Shown here one piece after another: positions 1-12,730 of a DNA stretch of 64,000 nucleotides. Under the pieces are notes generated by a model, which worked only from the letters and a program-made list of their open reading frames with translations, ran no database searches and was not told the origin of the DNA. Made by a program: the position numbers and the translations under genes. How positions within the stretch are numbered: the first letter of the stretch is position 1; every line of letters starts with the position of its first letter. This stretch comes from Magnolia sinica (Eukaryota > Streptophyta > Magnoliopsida > Magnoliales > Magnoliaceae). The stretch is from the NCBI RefSeq assembly GCF_029962835.1, contig NC_080577.1:5208001-5272000 (forward strand), in the 5' to 3' direction.

Positions 1-527
1 CGTCCAATCTAGTTTACAATTTTTCAAAATTCATTTATTTTCTGACAATAATTCATTCTTCTTTTGTTTCTTTGCTTGATTTTGCTGAAATTTACTCAGC
101 CAAATCGATTCATTTGGATTCAATTGAGAATTTCTGCAAAACCCAATTCTTTGCTTGCTTCAGAATCCATGGGAATTGTTAGTTTAGTCTCGGTTGTAAT
201 TTTCGAGAAATTCGAAAATTCGTAGTTCGATTTGATTGCTGAGGCCTGTTCCTCTACTGCTTATTCTAGAAGAGTTGTGCGTGGGCCCGCTATGGTTTGT
301 GTATGGCATCCAACCTATCTGAACGGATTGTCCTAATGGGGAAGTTGGATGCCGCAAAAAATGAGACCGATCCAACTGTCATTTGCACCACCACATGAAT
401 TCGGAGGTTTTTGGGTGGTGATCAATTGTTTTCTATGGTTTGGCCCATGTAATTATTGCAGAGGCCAGAGTTTTTGGAGCATCTCATCATCATGGTAGGT
501 GCACTTAATGCACGGGTCAGATGCAAT

Positions 528-1086
528 CAGTGTTTAAGTAGCACATAGCATGTAGCATAGCGTTCACCCCTCTAAAGCACAAGCATAAACTACATAGCTT
601 GTAGTGTAAGCTAGACACTACTCTAGATTTTTAATTAAGGTTGTGCTTGGTTGCACCAATTTCATGGTATTCTGCACCAAATTTAGATTGATTAATAATG
701 AAATTTAACAAAATCTCATGATATTTAGTGCAACCTAAAGTTATAGGAAAGGGCAATGATCAAGTATAAAGGTAAAGAAAGAGCAACAAAACTGATTTAA
801 TATTGCTACTTTTATTATTTTACTAAAAGCATTAAAAAGATTAATAAATTTTTTTTTTTTTAATATTAAAAATAGAAAAATGTAACAAATAATTGAAAAC
901 ATTAATTGATTTTAATATTATGATGAAAATAACTTATAATGTGAGCTACATAGCGGGTAGCGCAGTCTATGTAGCGTGTAGCATATACGAATTATCATGT
1001 AGCGTAGGCTACATGCGACTTAGTCTATTTTCATGAGCTATATAGCATTAAGGCTAAGCTATGCCACGTAACTATTTAAAACACTG
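528..1086. mobile_element. Inverted-repeat element with cagtgttta-type ends
   Basis: The left end cagtgtttaagtag pairs with the right end ctatttaaaacactg. The interior is built from many short units related to tgtagc and gctacata in both orientations. It encodes no protein. The class is uncertain: ends of this type occur on non-autonomous DNA transposons of plants. Confidence 0.6.
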
Positions 1087-1392
1087 GATACAACAGGCAT
1101 GATACAATGGGCCCCACATGCATGAGTAGGTGAATAGGCAAAGTGAATAGTCTATGATGAATTTAGAGGAACTAGACTTTCGATTGTTATCTGATTTGTC
1201 TTCGAAAGGATTCATCAGATAATATGTTTTTTTAATTATATGCCACATTTGGATGCCTAGAAGCGGGTTATAGGGGGAAATTGGGGTCCTTGTAACTCAA
1301 ATTCGAGGAATAAAGCTTATGGGAAGTCAGGTTAATGTTGTTTGGATGGGTTACACGAGAGTTACATGGAATTTGGGATTTTTAATGCAAGA

Positions 1393-1810
1393 GCATTTTT
1401 ACATTGGGTTCAAGTGGGGTGGCCTGTGGGATGCAGGGGCACACTCGAGGTGGGTGGCCCTTATGAGGCGGAACTCATGTGATGTTGGGCCCACAAGGGG
1501 GTTCGACCGAGGACCTAACCCATGAGATATGAGGCCTGAGTTATGAGATAAAGGGATTTGCTCTATCAGCTCGAGCTTTTAGAGCAAGTCGTTAGTTGTC
1601 CTGCATCATAGTGGGAAGTCTTGTGTTCAAGACTCCTCACCAGGGGTGATTAATGAAGAGACATTTTTACACTGTGCTCGAGTGAGGTGGCCTGTAGGAT
1701 GCGGGAGCCCCCATGAGAGGGGTTTGGCTGAGGACCTAACCCATGGGATGTGGGGCTTGGGCTATGATATAAAGGGATCTATTTGCCATGCTCTATCAGT
1801 TCGAGATAAA
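1393..1810. repeat. Dispersed repeat family R3, two adjacent copies
   Basis: Copies at about 1393-1607 and 1642-1810 share gaggacctaacccatg, tgagataaaggga or variants, and ctctatcag. A third copy lies at 41039-41265. The family is non-coding. Its class is not resolved, though a SINE-like or solo-LTR-derived origin is possible. Confidence 0.6.
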
Positions 1811-2458
1811 GGAATGATTGGCACATGTGTCAATATTGGAGAATGGTTCATGATCCACAAATCTGGTGTTGGATTATCCTAACCGTTTCATCAGTAGCCT
1901 AAACATCTCGGACGCTCATTACACCAGACGCACCGTGTATTGGAGTCATGGGATTGTTCTATTGTTTTGGTCCTTTTTTTTTTTTTTTTTTTTTCTGACC
2001 ATCCAATTTTGATGCCATTTGTAGCCTTGTTATATGTATATTTTTAAATTACTCCATTTACAAGTCAGCTATGTTTAGTTCGGCCCGTGCCCAAACTAGG
2101 CCCATCACTTGTGCTACCCATGGGTAGTGCCTAGTGGTTTTGTCCATAGGTTGCTAGGTGAGGTCTGGGTGATATCATAAACCGATCTAGCTTCCCATTT
2201 GACAAATATAGACCAAAGCCCGTTGGGCCTGAAAGCAGGCCTAGCAACCAAGCCCAATCAAGGAGGCTTTCTTCAACCTCTTACACCTTTACTCACTCAA
2301 CAGGGAAACCCACCATGGACTAAAGTTCTTCAATCATTCGAGACAAGGCCATCATGGAATGGATATCCATGGGATTTCTAAGTGTCATTGTCAAATAATA
2401 GCAAGCAACCTGCGACAGCCTGATTTATCATTGGAAGGTTACTTTGTGTCAAGGTATT

Positions 2459-2755
2459 CTGTAATGGTAATGGTGGCCATAACGGCTACCACTGTTACCT
2501 TTACAATACGGGTCATAACGACTGTTATGTCTCCCATAAGCGATCGTTACAGTCTCTTTCTTTTCTTTTTTTAATTGAACCCCCCCCAAAAAAAAAAAAA
2601 CCTACATTTACCCTGTAATGTTGAAAAAAAATCCAAAAAACCTCTATCTGCTCCGTAACAGACAATTACAAGGTTGCTACGGCCAGTACGACCCCACAAC
2701 GTGTAACAGTTGCCATCATTACCTTTACGTAACGGCCGTTATGACACACCATGCT
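2459..2755. repeat. taacgg-rich imperfect hairpin repeat
   Basis: Motifs such as ccataacgg, gttacctttac and taacggccgttatg occur in both orientations and bracket an A/T-rich centre. Related blocks lie near 40570-40640, 41857-42550 and 52290-52350, so this is a dispersed non-coding family. Confidence 0.55.
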
Positions 2756-4058
2756 ATGTGTACAATAGAACCTTAGCGTGGTGGGCAAGCGAGCACAACG
2801 CACGTGTCTCTCAGCCCCTGCCACGACCTTGCCCTCTGGGCTTACCCATTTTCGAGGAACTCAGCTTACATTAGATGGAGACTTCCAACAAAAAAGGCAT
2901 CCAAATGTGTGAAGTCGAGCGATGGAAGTTGAATTCTGTGCATCCAACAACCCAACATATTTATATATGTATGTACGTTGTTTTGAACAACACAATGCCT
3001 CCATGATTCTGTTCAGATGTTTTGTTTTATATTCTTTTGCTCAGTGTAGATTTGCTTATTATTTTCTTTTGCGTAGGCTATGTTTGGGTGGACCATTGAT
3101 TTGTATTGCAGCGATCATAGTTAGTTTAGTAAAAGATGAAATGAAAATTTGCAGTTACCTTCCTTACTGTTGATATTGAAGATTAAGCTCCAAATAGCAA
3201 TTATTTTGTTACTTTCAAGATGGGCTTGAAAGAAATGCAACTGCAATTTGACGGCTACTCCACTAAGAGTACAAAAGGTAATAAAAAATTTACAGTGCCG
3301 TTATCACATATTTGCTAAAGTGAATGCGACTACTTCAATTATGCAAGTGCCCGTGTTTGGGTGCAGTGCACTATTGAATTTAATTGCAATAACGTCTTAG
3401 TAAGAAATTACCTTTGATATTGCAATAATTTCTAATTAAGAAAAAAATGAAACATGATAATTAGTTACATAAAGTTTACTGCTGCGTGAATTGAATTGCG
3501 AATGTACTGTTTAATACAAAGGAAATGAGAAGAAGAAGAAGTTTTTCCTAGCGTTCATAATGAGGAAGTAGCCCTCAAATTGTAGTTACGCCCGGTCCAT
3601 ATCAACTCGAGCGTAATTTGATTTCATTTGGATTTTGGAGCTCAGCCTCGATATGTGAATTCAAAGGCTAGGTAGCTTGAAGTTGGTTTTTCCACTATGT
3701 TAGACTAAATATTGCAACTCAATTCATGGTGTACCCAAAAACATATCATATGACCAAGCTGCCATTATCTTAGTATTCATATCAAGAGACCAAACTCCAA
3801 GTTGCAGTTGTGTTACTTTCGAGTTGGACTTTGCAAAATTTAACTGCAATTTGAGGGTTACTTCCACATTAATGCTAGCAAAATTACTTACTATTTCATC
3901 ATATTTCTCTTGATTGAACTGAATGTCCACAACTCAATTCAGTTGAAATCTCGATTGCTTCATATGTTGCAAAATCAATAATTCATGTTTTGGTTTGACT
4001 AAATTGCATTCAAATATAATTTTCCAGTCTTTCACATCTGTCACTACTCCATTTCCAG

Positions 4059-7000
4059 GTACCTCTCATCAAATAAATGGAGATGCAATGGAAGATGATG
4101 ACAAGAGAAGGCTGCTGCCATCAGCAGTGGATGAGGAGAATTCAGATAGATCCCGTGCCATCAAGGAGAGGATGACGAAGGCACTTCGATACTTCAAGGA
4201 ATCAACGGAACAACACGTTCTTGTTCAGGTTTGGGCGCCCGTGAAGAATGGTGATCGATATGTTCTCACGACTTCCGGGCAACCCTTTGTTCTGGACCCC
4301 CATAGTAGTGGGCTTCTTCAATATAGAACGGTTTCTCTGAGGTACATGTTTTCTGTAGATGGGGAAAGCGAGGGAGATTTGGGACTGCCCGGTCGTGTTT
4401 TCCGGCAGAAATTACCAGAATGGACACCGAATGTGCAGTACTATAGTAGCAAGGAGTACCCACGTCTTAATCATGCCCTGCACTACAATGTTCGAGGGAC
4501 CTTGGCATTGCCAGTTTTTGAACCTTCTGGACAGTCTTGTGTTGGTGTGGTTGAGCTTATAATGACTGCGCAGAAGATCAATTATGCATCAGAGGTTGAT
4601 AAAGTGTGCAAAGCTCTTGAGGTCGGTAATCTTGAAATCTGGTTGTTTGTTATCATGCTTTTCTGTTTTAAATCATGGAAATCTGATGTGGTTGGTTTCT
4701 TATGATGGCTGTTAATGTTGTTTGGTTCCTTTATTGATATTCATTCTGAAAATGGTAGTTGCAGTTGTGCTTTCTCTGTACTATTTTTTGTGATTTTTTT
4801 TTATTTTTTATTTTTTTCGTTTGATCTATTATGATGAGATGATGTTTTCATGCATGATTTAAGTGGCTAGTTCATACACACTATATTTGTGGATGATTAC
4901 TGTGATCTTTGGACTAGGCTTTCTCTGTTTCTTGATGGAAAATACTCTCAACTTTATTCATTCTGAAAATGGTAGCTGCATTAACCCTTTAATCTATTAT
5001 GATGAGATGATGTTTTCATGCATGATTTAAGTTGCTAGTTCTTTCACACTATATTTGTGGATGATTGCTGTGATCCTTGGACTAGGCTTTCTCTGCTTCT
5101 TGATGGAAAATACTCTTTTAACTTTTTTGGTGATTTGTGTTTGCATTGTCAAAGTCGAAGATCTTAGGGCCTGTTTGATAGGTTGGAATCCATAGTGAAG
5201 TATAGGAATTCGTAATCATGAATTCCGCCACCAGAGGAATCCAGAGCAAAACCAAGGATTCGAAGAAAAAAAAAACGCTATGCTTGATAGGTGAAAATTC
5301 TTAATCGCCTATTTCTTCTGTTTGATATTGCTATTCTGTGAGCTGGAATCCTACAAAATAGGACTTGGTGCACAACAGGAGGATTTTATTGAAGCTGCAT
5401 ATGTGTGTAAGATTGGACCGCCTCTTCATACTCACATGTCGATTCCACGTATCTAAATTTGAGCAAATTTTATCATTTGGTGTGCCATGTATAATCTGTG
5501 CCATTGATCAGTTTCTCTGAATTGTTCATTTGTTTTGTGAAGACGTGGCCCAACTGATCTTGTAGATATGTGTTTTTAGGTATGGCCTCTATGCTATTGG
5601 GATTGCCCGAAAAGCAAGTCCAATCTGTTACAAGTATGCTTTGTTCCTGTGTGTGGGAGTACAAAAAATGGGTTGGATCACTAGCCCCACTTCGTATTCA
5701 TTGAAAATCAAAGTAAACTGTACAATTTCTGCAGTTTTGCATGGTATATACCCCAAGATATGAGGCCTTAATATTTCCTTTACCAAAAAATTTCGTCAGA
5801 ATGGAGTCCAGAAGTGGGCAATCAGCAAAATCCAGCCAATCGAACATACAAAAACATCACGTCCACTCAATTTTCTTTCTTTTCCATTGGATTACCACTA
5901 TCAAACAGGCCCTTAGGGGAGTTTCGGCCTTGCAAAGCAAATTTCCCATATTCTTCTATCCTTTATTGTAGGCCATGAAGGCCCATGTTATAGACATTCT
6001 TACTAGTATTGACAAAGCGGTATGTTTTGGTCTAACTTGTATCTGGTTTTACTCTTCCTATGTTAAATGCACAAAAGTGACATCCTTTACTGGCATGAGG
6101 GTACCTGCTTGTGGGCATTCACTTAAGCATGTTGGCTGCAACCTATTCTCTTAGAAGTACTGCAACCAAATGCGTGATCATGACCATAATTCACTTGTAA
6201 CTACTGCAATGCGGGCACCATGCCAGCAAATGAGATTTGGAAGACCTGTCACCACAGGAGTTAGAAGCTGATAATCTCAAAAGGATGCTTATTTTGCATA
6301 CCGCAACCAAGCGATGCATTTTTTTTTTTCTGCTGCTTTGGATGCGCAAGCAGTATGTGCTTAACTTGTAATCTATCTATTTCCTAAACATATGTATGTC
6401 AGCGGTAATGTTTGTTTTCTGAAGTCGTTTTATTTTGTGAAACAAGCTCCTTATTGGAATATGTTTATTATACCTCCAATACCATCACTTCTGTTCAATC
6501 TTACATTCTCCTGTCATTAAACTATTTTCAGTTCCTCTGCAGGCAGTAAATCTTAAAAGTTCTGAAATTTTGGATCACCCAAATGTTCAGGTGCATTGTC
6601 ATTGTATTCAGAATATGAGCTTTGTTGTTACCTGTTGTCATTCTCTCACAAGTGTATGTGCTTGGCAATATTTCTTAATCAGATATGTAATGAAGGTCGT
6701 CAAGCTGCCTTGGCTGAAATCCTTGAGGCATTAACTGTGGTCTGTGAGACACATAAACTGCCGTTGGCTCAGACCTGGGTTCCATGCAGGCATCGCAGTG
6801 TTCTAGCTTATGGTGGTGGTTTGAAGAAGAGCTGCACAAGCTTTGATGGGAGTTGCATGGGACAGGTCTGCATGTCAACAACAGATGTTGCATTCTATGT
6901 CGTGGATGCTCAAATGTGGGGGTTTAGAGATGCTTGTGCAGAGCATCATTTGCAAAAGGGACAGGGTGTGGCTGGAAAGGCCTTTGCATCACACAGGCCA

Positions 7001-8443
7001 TGTTTCTCTGCAGATATTACCCAATTCAGCAAGATAGAGTACCCCCTAGTACACTATGCGCGCATGTTCGGGCTAACAGCCTGTCTTGCTATATGCCTAC
7101 GGAGTACACATACAGGAAGCGATGATTATATTTTAGAGTTCTTCCTGCCCCCTAATTGCACGACCGGTAGAGAGCAACAAGACCTTTTGGGCTCTCTTGC
7201 AACCACCATGAAGCAGTGTTTTCGGAGTCTAAAAGTCGTTTCTGAAAAAGAACTGCAAGAAGAAAGATCTCTTGAAATAATTGAAATATCTGTAGATGAG
7301 AAGCCTGAGTTGAAATTCGAACGTGAGCGAAGTCAAAGTGGCAGAAGTCATCTTCAAATGTCCCCTGAAGTCAAAGTCTTACCAGGGCTTGATGTTTTAG
7401 GAGTAGATGTTTTGCAGGTAGGAGATGTGATTCCAGATTTGTTGGGGCAGCATTTTGTGACAGAAGCTGATGCTCCAAAGAATGACAACAAATTTACTAA
7501 TGCGGATGGAAGCCAGATTCCTGTTTCTTTACCTGAAAATAAAAGCACAAAGACATCAGAAAGAAAGCGAGGGAAAACTGAGAAGTCGATCAGTTTAGAG
7601 GTTCTCCAACAGTATTTTGCTGGGAGTCTTAAAGATGCTGCAAAGAGCCTTGGTGGTAAGATTGTGCACACTTATGCTCATTTCCTGCAATTGCCACTGT
7701 GTTTATACTCAATTTTGTAGGTGTTGAATTCATAGTACTCCAAAAGTGGTAAATTTCACACCATATCTGCAGGAATTGAATAGAGATGTTCTGATGAATG
7801 GTTGTAAGGAGCACTGCACAGATTATTCTAGCCATCCATGTGCATCCAAGTGTGGACGATTGAAAATTCTTTTCAATGGTTCGCAGTCAGCTCCATGGAT
7901 CAATGGTCAGTACCAACCTTTCACCAGGATTAATGGAATACTCCCTTCAAAGTAGTGCCCAAAGCATGGACAGTTATGCTCTTTAGAAAAACTCCACAGT
8001 AAGGCCCAAGCAATGTGACAGATGCTTCTAGTCAGGAGTCAACAACATGCTGAGTACTGACATAGGTAAAGCCAACTTCTATGCAATATAAATGATCCCT
8101 TGATTTCTAGAAATGAACTCCTAGTGTTGGTCTTGTGTGGATCTCAAGGCCCACAATTCAGGCTCAGGCATCTTTTTGGGTCCAATAATTACACGAGCTG
8201 GCCTGGCCATGAAATCTACGAAAGGCTGCACAGGTCATACTAGCCTAGCCCGATTTAATTTTTTTGGCCCAACTATTTAAAGTATAAATGATCACATCGT
8301 CTTGAGCATGGTCTCTAGTTGGTGTGGGGTGGCATGTGTATGACATCCAACCCCTCGAAGAGGTTTACTGCACCATTTATTTGTACTTAGCACAAAAATA
8401 GGCCAATGCTAATGATGTGGGCTACATGATAAAAATAATGTCA

Positions 8444-8479
<36 letters not shown>

Positions 8480-10298
8480 AATCCCAAAACGCATGTGCGG
8501 CCGACCTGATGATTGATTGGCTTGATTTTTTTGCTAGGCGATCTTCATGGAGTTTCTAAGATGTAGATTCCATATGCACACCACGTTGGGACCCCATCCC
8601 CCAGCTACTTGAGACCGCCACTAGGAGTTTCATTTCTAGGAGGAGTTCGCTTTGCCTATGTCACTACTCAGTATGTTGTGACTCGTGGTTAGGAGCATGT
8701 CACCCTGCTTGGGCCTTTCTGCAGAGATTTTCCAGTGAGGAGAATTGTCCACACACTGGGTGCTACTCTGAACAGAATGTGGCCCATTGATTGTGCTGAA
8801 AGCTTGGTATTGACCGTTGATCCATGGAGCTGACTGAACAATTGAAAAGAAATTTCAATGGCCCACATTTGAATGCACATATAGATGGCTAGATTCATCC
8901 ATCCAGTGTTTCTTACTCTGGCCCATTTAGAGAATGCATCCAGCGCGTGGACAGTTCCATTCATCAGAACATCTCTGAATGCACCCAGAGGATGGTCACC
9001 TCAATTCCTGAGATGATATTTGACCTTTGTTTATCTAATCTTGTGCTAGTTAATTGCCTATCCATTTTCTTGATGTGATGGTTAGAATAAAATGGCCATA
9101 TCTAGGCTGTAGCAACATAACACAACTTGCTACTTGTTCTTTTACAGTTTGCCCAACTACCATGAAGCGGATCTGCAGGCAGCATGGAATTTCCCGGTGG
9201 CCATCTCGCAAGATAAAAAAGGTGAATCATTCCCTGTCCAAGCTGAAACGAGTGATCGAATCTGTTCATGGCGCGGATGGTGCATTTAATCTTGCTTCTC
9301 TCACAACAAGCCCACTTCCTGTGACTGTTGGTTCCAACTCTTGGCCAGCTAATTTGAAAGTGCCGAAGCAGCAATCTGTGGGCACTGATCCTTCTGATAT
9401 GCAGAGGGAAAGAGAGAAAGGATCACCACCAACAAGTAAAACACCAGAAAGTGATGATCATGGTGACAAGGGAGACAGCATGCCTGAAGGAGTTGGGTTG
9501 TTAGCTCGTCAGGAACTTGTTCATGAGCAAATCTGTTCTCAGCCGGAGTTTGGCAGGGCCTCCCATGGATCAAAGACAAGAAGCAGTTCTGGTGAAGAGA
9601 GCACAGGGACCCGAACTTCTCAAGATTCATATCATGGTAGCCCTGCGAATGAAACCCATTTGAACTATCCATTCATTCCTTCTACCCAAGACCAAGTAAA
9701 CGTCGGAGGCTATCTGGGGTTGGCTTTTCAGTCCACTGGAGTACCGAATCTATCCGTTGCATACTCAATACCCAATGCTCTTGTAACGGCACAGCCTCAA
9801 GACCTTTTGGGTGGACTGTTAATCGAGGAGTCGGGAAGCTGTAAAGATTTGAGAGATCTCTGTAGTACAGCTGCAGATGGTTGTCAGGATGAGCGGGTGC
9901 CTGAATCTAGTTGGACAAATCCTCCTTGTTCTGAGCCTGCCAATCAGCAAACCATGGCTGCCCTCACTCTTACACGGCCCCAAGCAATGGCCACACAAGA
10001 GATGAGGACCGTAACAATAAAGGCAACTTACAAGGAAGACATCATAAGGTTCCGCCTGCCATTTGCTTCCGGTGTCATGGAGTTGAAGGAGGAAGTGTCA
10101 AAGAGGTTGAAGCTGGTGGTGGGCACATTCGATATTAAGTATTTGGACGATGATCACGAATGGGTCGTACTAGCTTGCGACGCAGACTTGCAAGAATGTA
10201 TGGAAATCTCGAGGTCGTCAGGGGGGCATGTAATCAGGCTGCTGGTCCACGACATAGTTGCCAACTTTGGGAGCTCTTGCGAGAGCTCAGGCGAATGA
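4059..10298 (+). CDS. NLP7-like: NIN-like protein, NLP6/NLP7 type (RWP-RK and PB1 transcription factor), 5' end outside window
   Basis: Coding exons are 4059-4621, 6543-6590, 6683-7655 and 9148-10298; all junctions are GT-AG and the reading frame is continuous through them. In order the protein has the conserved NLP N-terminal region ([16 protein letters not shown], then [17 protein letters not shown] and [20 protein letters not shown]), the GAF-like part ([21 protein letters not shown]), a basic RWP-RK domain split by the last intron (RWPSRK at 9195-9212) and a C-terminal PB1 domain (about 10002-10260, with [12 protein letters not shown]). About 911 residues are encoded here, against roughly 960 in Arabidopsis NLP7. 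Family members sense nitrate in the nucleus and activate nitrate-response genes through nitrate-responsive cis elements; PB1 mediates NLP-NLP contacts. The acceptor at 4057-4058 implies an upstream coding exon (usually carrying WPLDQ-type motifs) before base 1. The ATG at 4088 is a possible but less likely start. The assignment to the NLP6/7 group rather than another NLP group is by sequence resemblance. Confidence 0.95.
4622..6542 (+). other. NLP intron with an internal tandem duplication and a Tourist-like element
   Basis: Donor gtcggt follows the GAG codon at 4619-4621. The intron holds a direct duplication of about 120-210 bases: about 4738-4950 is repeated at about 4957-5115, and both copies contain atgttttcatgcatgattta and ctttggactaggctttctct or close variants. 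It also holds the 746-base inverted-repeat element listed at 5167-5912. No other coding potential was recognised. Confidence 0.8.
5167..5912. mobile_element. Tourist/PIF-Harbinger-like MITE in NLP intron
   Basis: The left end gggcctgtttgatag is matched by the reverse complement ctatcaaacaggccc on the right. Both ends are flanked by TTA (5164-5166 and 5913-5915), the target duplication expected for PIF/Harbinger-type elements. No transposase is encoded. The size of about 746 bases is long for a MITE but fits a non-autonomous element. Confidence 0.72.
6543..6590 (+). CDS. NLP gene, 48-base internal coding exon
   Basis: This small exon encodes [16 protein letters not shown]. It is flanked by ctctgcag before and gtgcat after. 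It joins KALE of the previous exon to [15 protein letters not shown] of the next one, which gives the uninterrupted NLP block expected for NLP6/7 proteins. It has no start codon and is easily missed by ORF scanning. Confidence 0.93.
7765..9017. mobile_element. Large foldback element filling the last NLP intron
   Basis: The left arm (about 7765-8130) and right arm (about 8610-9017) are inverted copies. For example, agagatgttctgatgaatgg at left is read in reverse complement near 8960, and cagctccatggatcaa (7889-7904) in reverse complement at 8819-8834. The loop (about 8131-8609) contains an (aca)n tract at 8445-8478 and a piece resembling the foldback repeat at 32141-32552. No protein is encoded. 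The element takes up most of the intron 7656-9147 and leaves both splice sites free. Confidence 0.85.
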
Positions 10299-10682
10299 GA
10301 GTTAGAAGAGGTTGCAAGCAACCGACTGACCCCACGTTAGGTAATGTTGTCTCGTTCTTTGTAATATTATATTGTCTGGTATCAGGCAGGTGAAATTGTA
10401 GATTTTGGTTTTGTGAAGCCTGCTTTACTATGTTGTTGTAGCATATTTTGAATTGGATTAGATAAACCCCAGGTAGTTCTGGCGGGTTGGACTGCTTAGC
10501 AATTGAATTTATTCTTTCCGTGGGGGCATGGTTATTGAATTTCAATGTAGCTAGTCGTTTTGCTTGTTTTTACCTGGTAGATTTTCAAATTCCACATGAG
10601 ATATTTAAATTTTTATTGGGATTTTTACCGCAAAAATTCCTGTCTAATTTTATCAGTGAGTGCCTTGAGGAAATAAAATTAC
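10299..10682 (+). other. NLP 3' untranslated and flanking sequence
   Basis: The NLP stop codon is TGA at 10296-10298. The sequence after it is AT-rich with many short T runs, as expected for a plant 3' UTR. An aataaa sequence at 10671-10676 could serve in polyadenylation, but the real cleavage site cannot be read from sequence alone. Confidence 0.45.
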
Positions 10683-11113
10683 AAGAAGGTCCTTTCGTGG
10701 GGCTGAAATGACCTAATGCCCATGTTTATTCGCCACTCTAAATGGTGGTGGCGTCGAGAGATTGTTGGGTTTACAAGATGCATGTACGACATCCAACCCG
10801 TCCAATAGATGCTTCCTAACATGATGATCAGAATAACCAAACTCAAGCGGACCCCATCATCAGGTGGGCCACACAATAAAAATAAATAAATTTAACAGCA
10901 CCCAAAAAAAATTCCAATTTCATGTGTGGCCCATATGCTGATTTGATCAGCCTGATTTTATTTCCCCCGATCATCAAGTCTGATTGCATCTGTTGGACAG
11001 GATAGATGTCAACACACGGTGTGGCCCCACAGCTCGAGTATAACAGTTCTTGAAGAAAAAATAAAGGAGGAGAGGGCATTTGGTTTATTTCAATCACCGA
11101 AAGGTACCTCTTT
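10683..11113. mobile_element. Foldback element, family F2
   Basis: The left end aaggtcctttcgtgggg is matched in inverted orientation by the right end around 11080-11113 (accgaaaggtacctc). The interior halves are also inverted relative to each other: gacatccaacccgtccaat near 10788 pairs with a tgttggacaggatagatgtc-type segment near 10992. It is non-coding. A related element lies at 32141-32552. Confidence 0.65.
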
Positions 11114-12730
11114 GAAATTTAAGTTTGTCAACTCATCATTTAGTAAAATCATCACTTGACCGATGAATTTTACAGGGAAAATTCCTTTGTTGTTCCCTTT
11201 TATTTTTGTTTTCTTTAAACTTGTGTGTGGATGTTTATCCATGGTGGGAAATGCTACTTAAACCCAACAACAGGGATAACATATGGATGGTTAAAATGAA
11301 ATTATCAGCAGTCCAAATTCAATGGGTGGTGAGATGTGTACGTTTAGTCTACGGATGGACCGGCACGACTAATGGGCCATGGATGTCTACGGCCCAGGAT
11401 TCAGGTGCATGTGCTACGAATCTTTTAAACTCACGTGCTAACATGACACTTGTCGTACGAGAGCCAGGCCATTTATAAGGTGGGCTCTACATGGATGTCG
11501 CCTAGCCTAAAAATTTAGTCGGAAATGGTTGTAACGAAAACCACCCATGAGAAATGTGGAAGGTGCACTTGTGGCCCACCTCATGAGTGGAAGGGCCTGA
11601 TTTCTAGGTTAGGGTACATTAACGTAGGGAAAGAACCAGATCTCCCACATGTGTGCCATGTTGGCACATTTGGAGCACTTTGTGTTTGGCACGTGACATG
11701 TAGACAAGTCCCCTAGAAGCCCAAGCTCCGATGTTGGCGTAGACAAGACCGAGTGGACCCGAGATCGGCAATGTCCCTGCTACTGGTATGCGGGGTTTAC
11801 TGATATCGGAGCCAGCTGACCCTGACCCAGCTCAGACCCGACCCGTTGCAATGCCTACTACTGAACTCTTGCCCATCTTCTTGTCTGCGATATCTGGGCC
11901 TTGCATCACGTGTGCCTGCTGCGCCTGCTGTGACCCAAATTCAGATCGATAAGGTCACTAGGCGGGCCACGAATTTGTGATAAATGGGCACTTAATGATC
12001 CCTGCCTGACGTGCGTGTGTGGCCCACCTGAAGACTAGAGCAGCCTGATCAGGGAACATGTCTTTGGGAAATACAAACCTTTTAACGGCTGGGATCTACC
12101 ATTTATCTATGCTTAGTAGAATAATCACCATCACATCATGATTTGATTCTGTTCTGAAAATAAGGCCCATCATCGTTTAACTACTCCAGCCATAAACTCA
12201 TTTGGCCAATGTACAGTTAGAGGAAGCTTTCAAATCATACCTCTTGGACCCATGGTTCAATGAGATCCATACGGTTGATCTCATGGGCCCCACAGAAGAT
12301 TGTGGGGGCTCCACAGATCTTCCAAATTGGATTCTCCAAATCTTCATTCAGTGGGTAAGGTCCACATTCAGGATCTCCCATCAAAAGCGGGGCCCATCTT
12401 ACCAACGTCCCGGATAACCAAAAAAATGGCCTCACATGCATGTAAGACCTCAGCTGGCCCAAAATCAAAATAATCAGGCGATCCTAACCGTTGGCATGAT
12501 TAGAACAAAATCAAAGGTTTAGATATCTGAATTCGAGGTCAAGATGGGGAACAGGCTCATTTTATAAAGGTGAAAATGAGTGATGTCAGAGTAGCATACA
12601 TGTACTTTCCATGCATGTACACTGCCACATACCCGTACACATTCTCACGTGACAACACTTGAAAAAAAGAAAAAGAAAAAAGCTTTGATCTTTCTGGGAC
12701 GATCGAAGTAGTTTGGGGGTGATGCGCATT
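11114..12730. other. Intergenic stretch between the NLP and SWEET 3' ends
   Basis: No gene was recognised. Fragments with gtggcccacctga and gatcagg motifs (about 12018-12050) resemble pieces of the foldback repeats found elsewhere in the window. The SWEET 3' UTR should occupy the part just below 12731, but no poly(A) signal could be assigned with confidence. Confidence 0.5.

Larger units (their letters stand above)
1..4058. other. Non-coding stretch upstream of the first visible NLP exon
   Basis: No coding exon was recognised. Because the exon at 4059 begins inside a codon, at least the 3' part of this stretch is probably intron, and the true 5' end of the gene may lie before base 1. It contains an inverted-repeat element (528-1086), two copies of a dispersed repeat (about 1393-1607 and 1642-1810), a poly-T run (1974-1994) and a taacgg-rich hairpin repeat (2459-2755). 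The remainder, 2760-4058, is AT-rich and featureless to my reading. Confidence 0.6.

Noticed and set aside
9102-9672. Minus-strand open frames across the last NLP exon
   Set aside because: They are shadows of the RWP-RK exon and contain no conserved motif.
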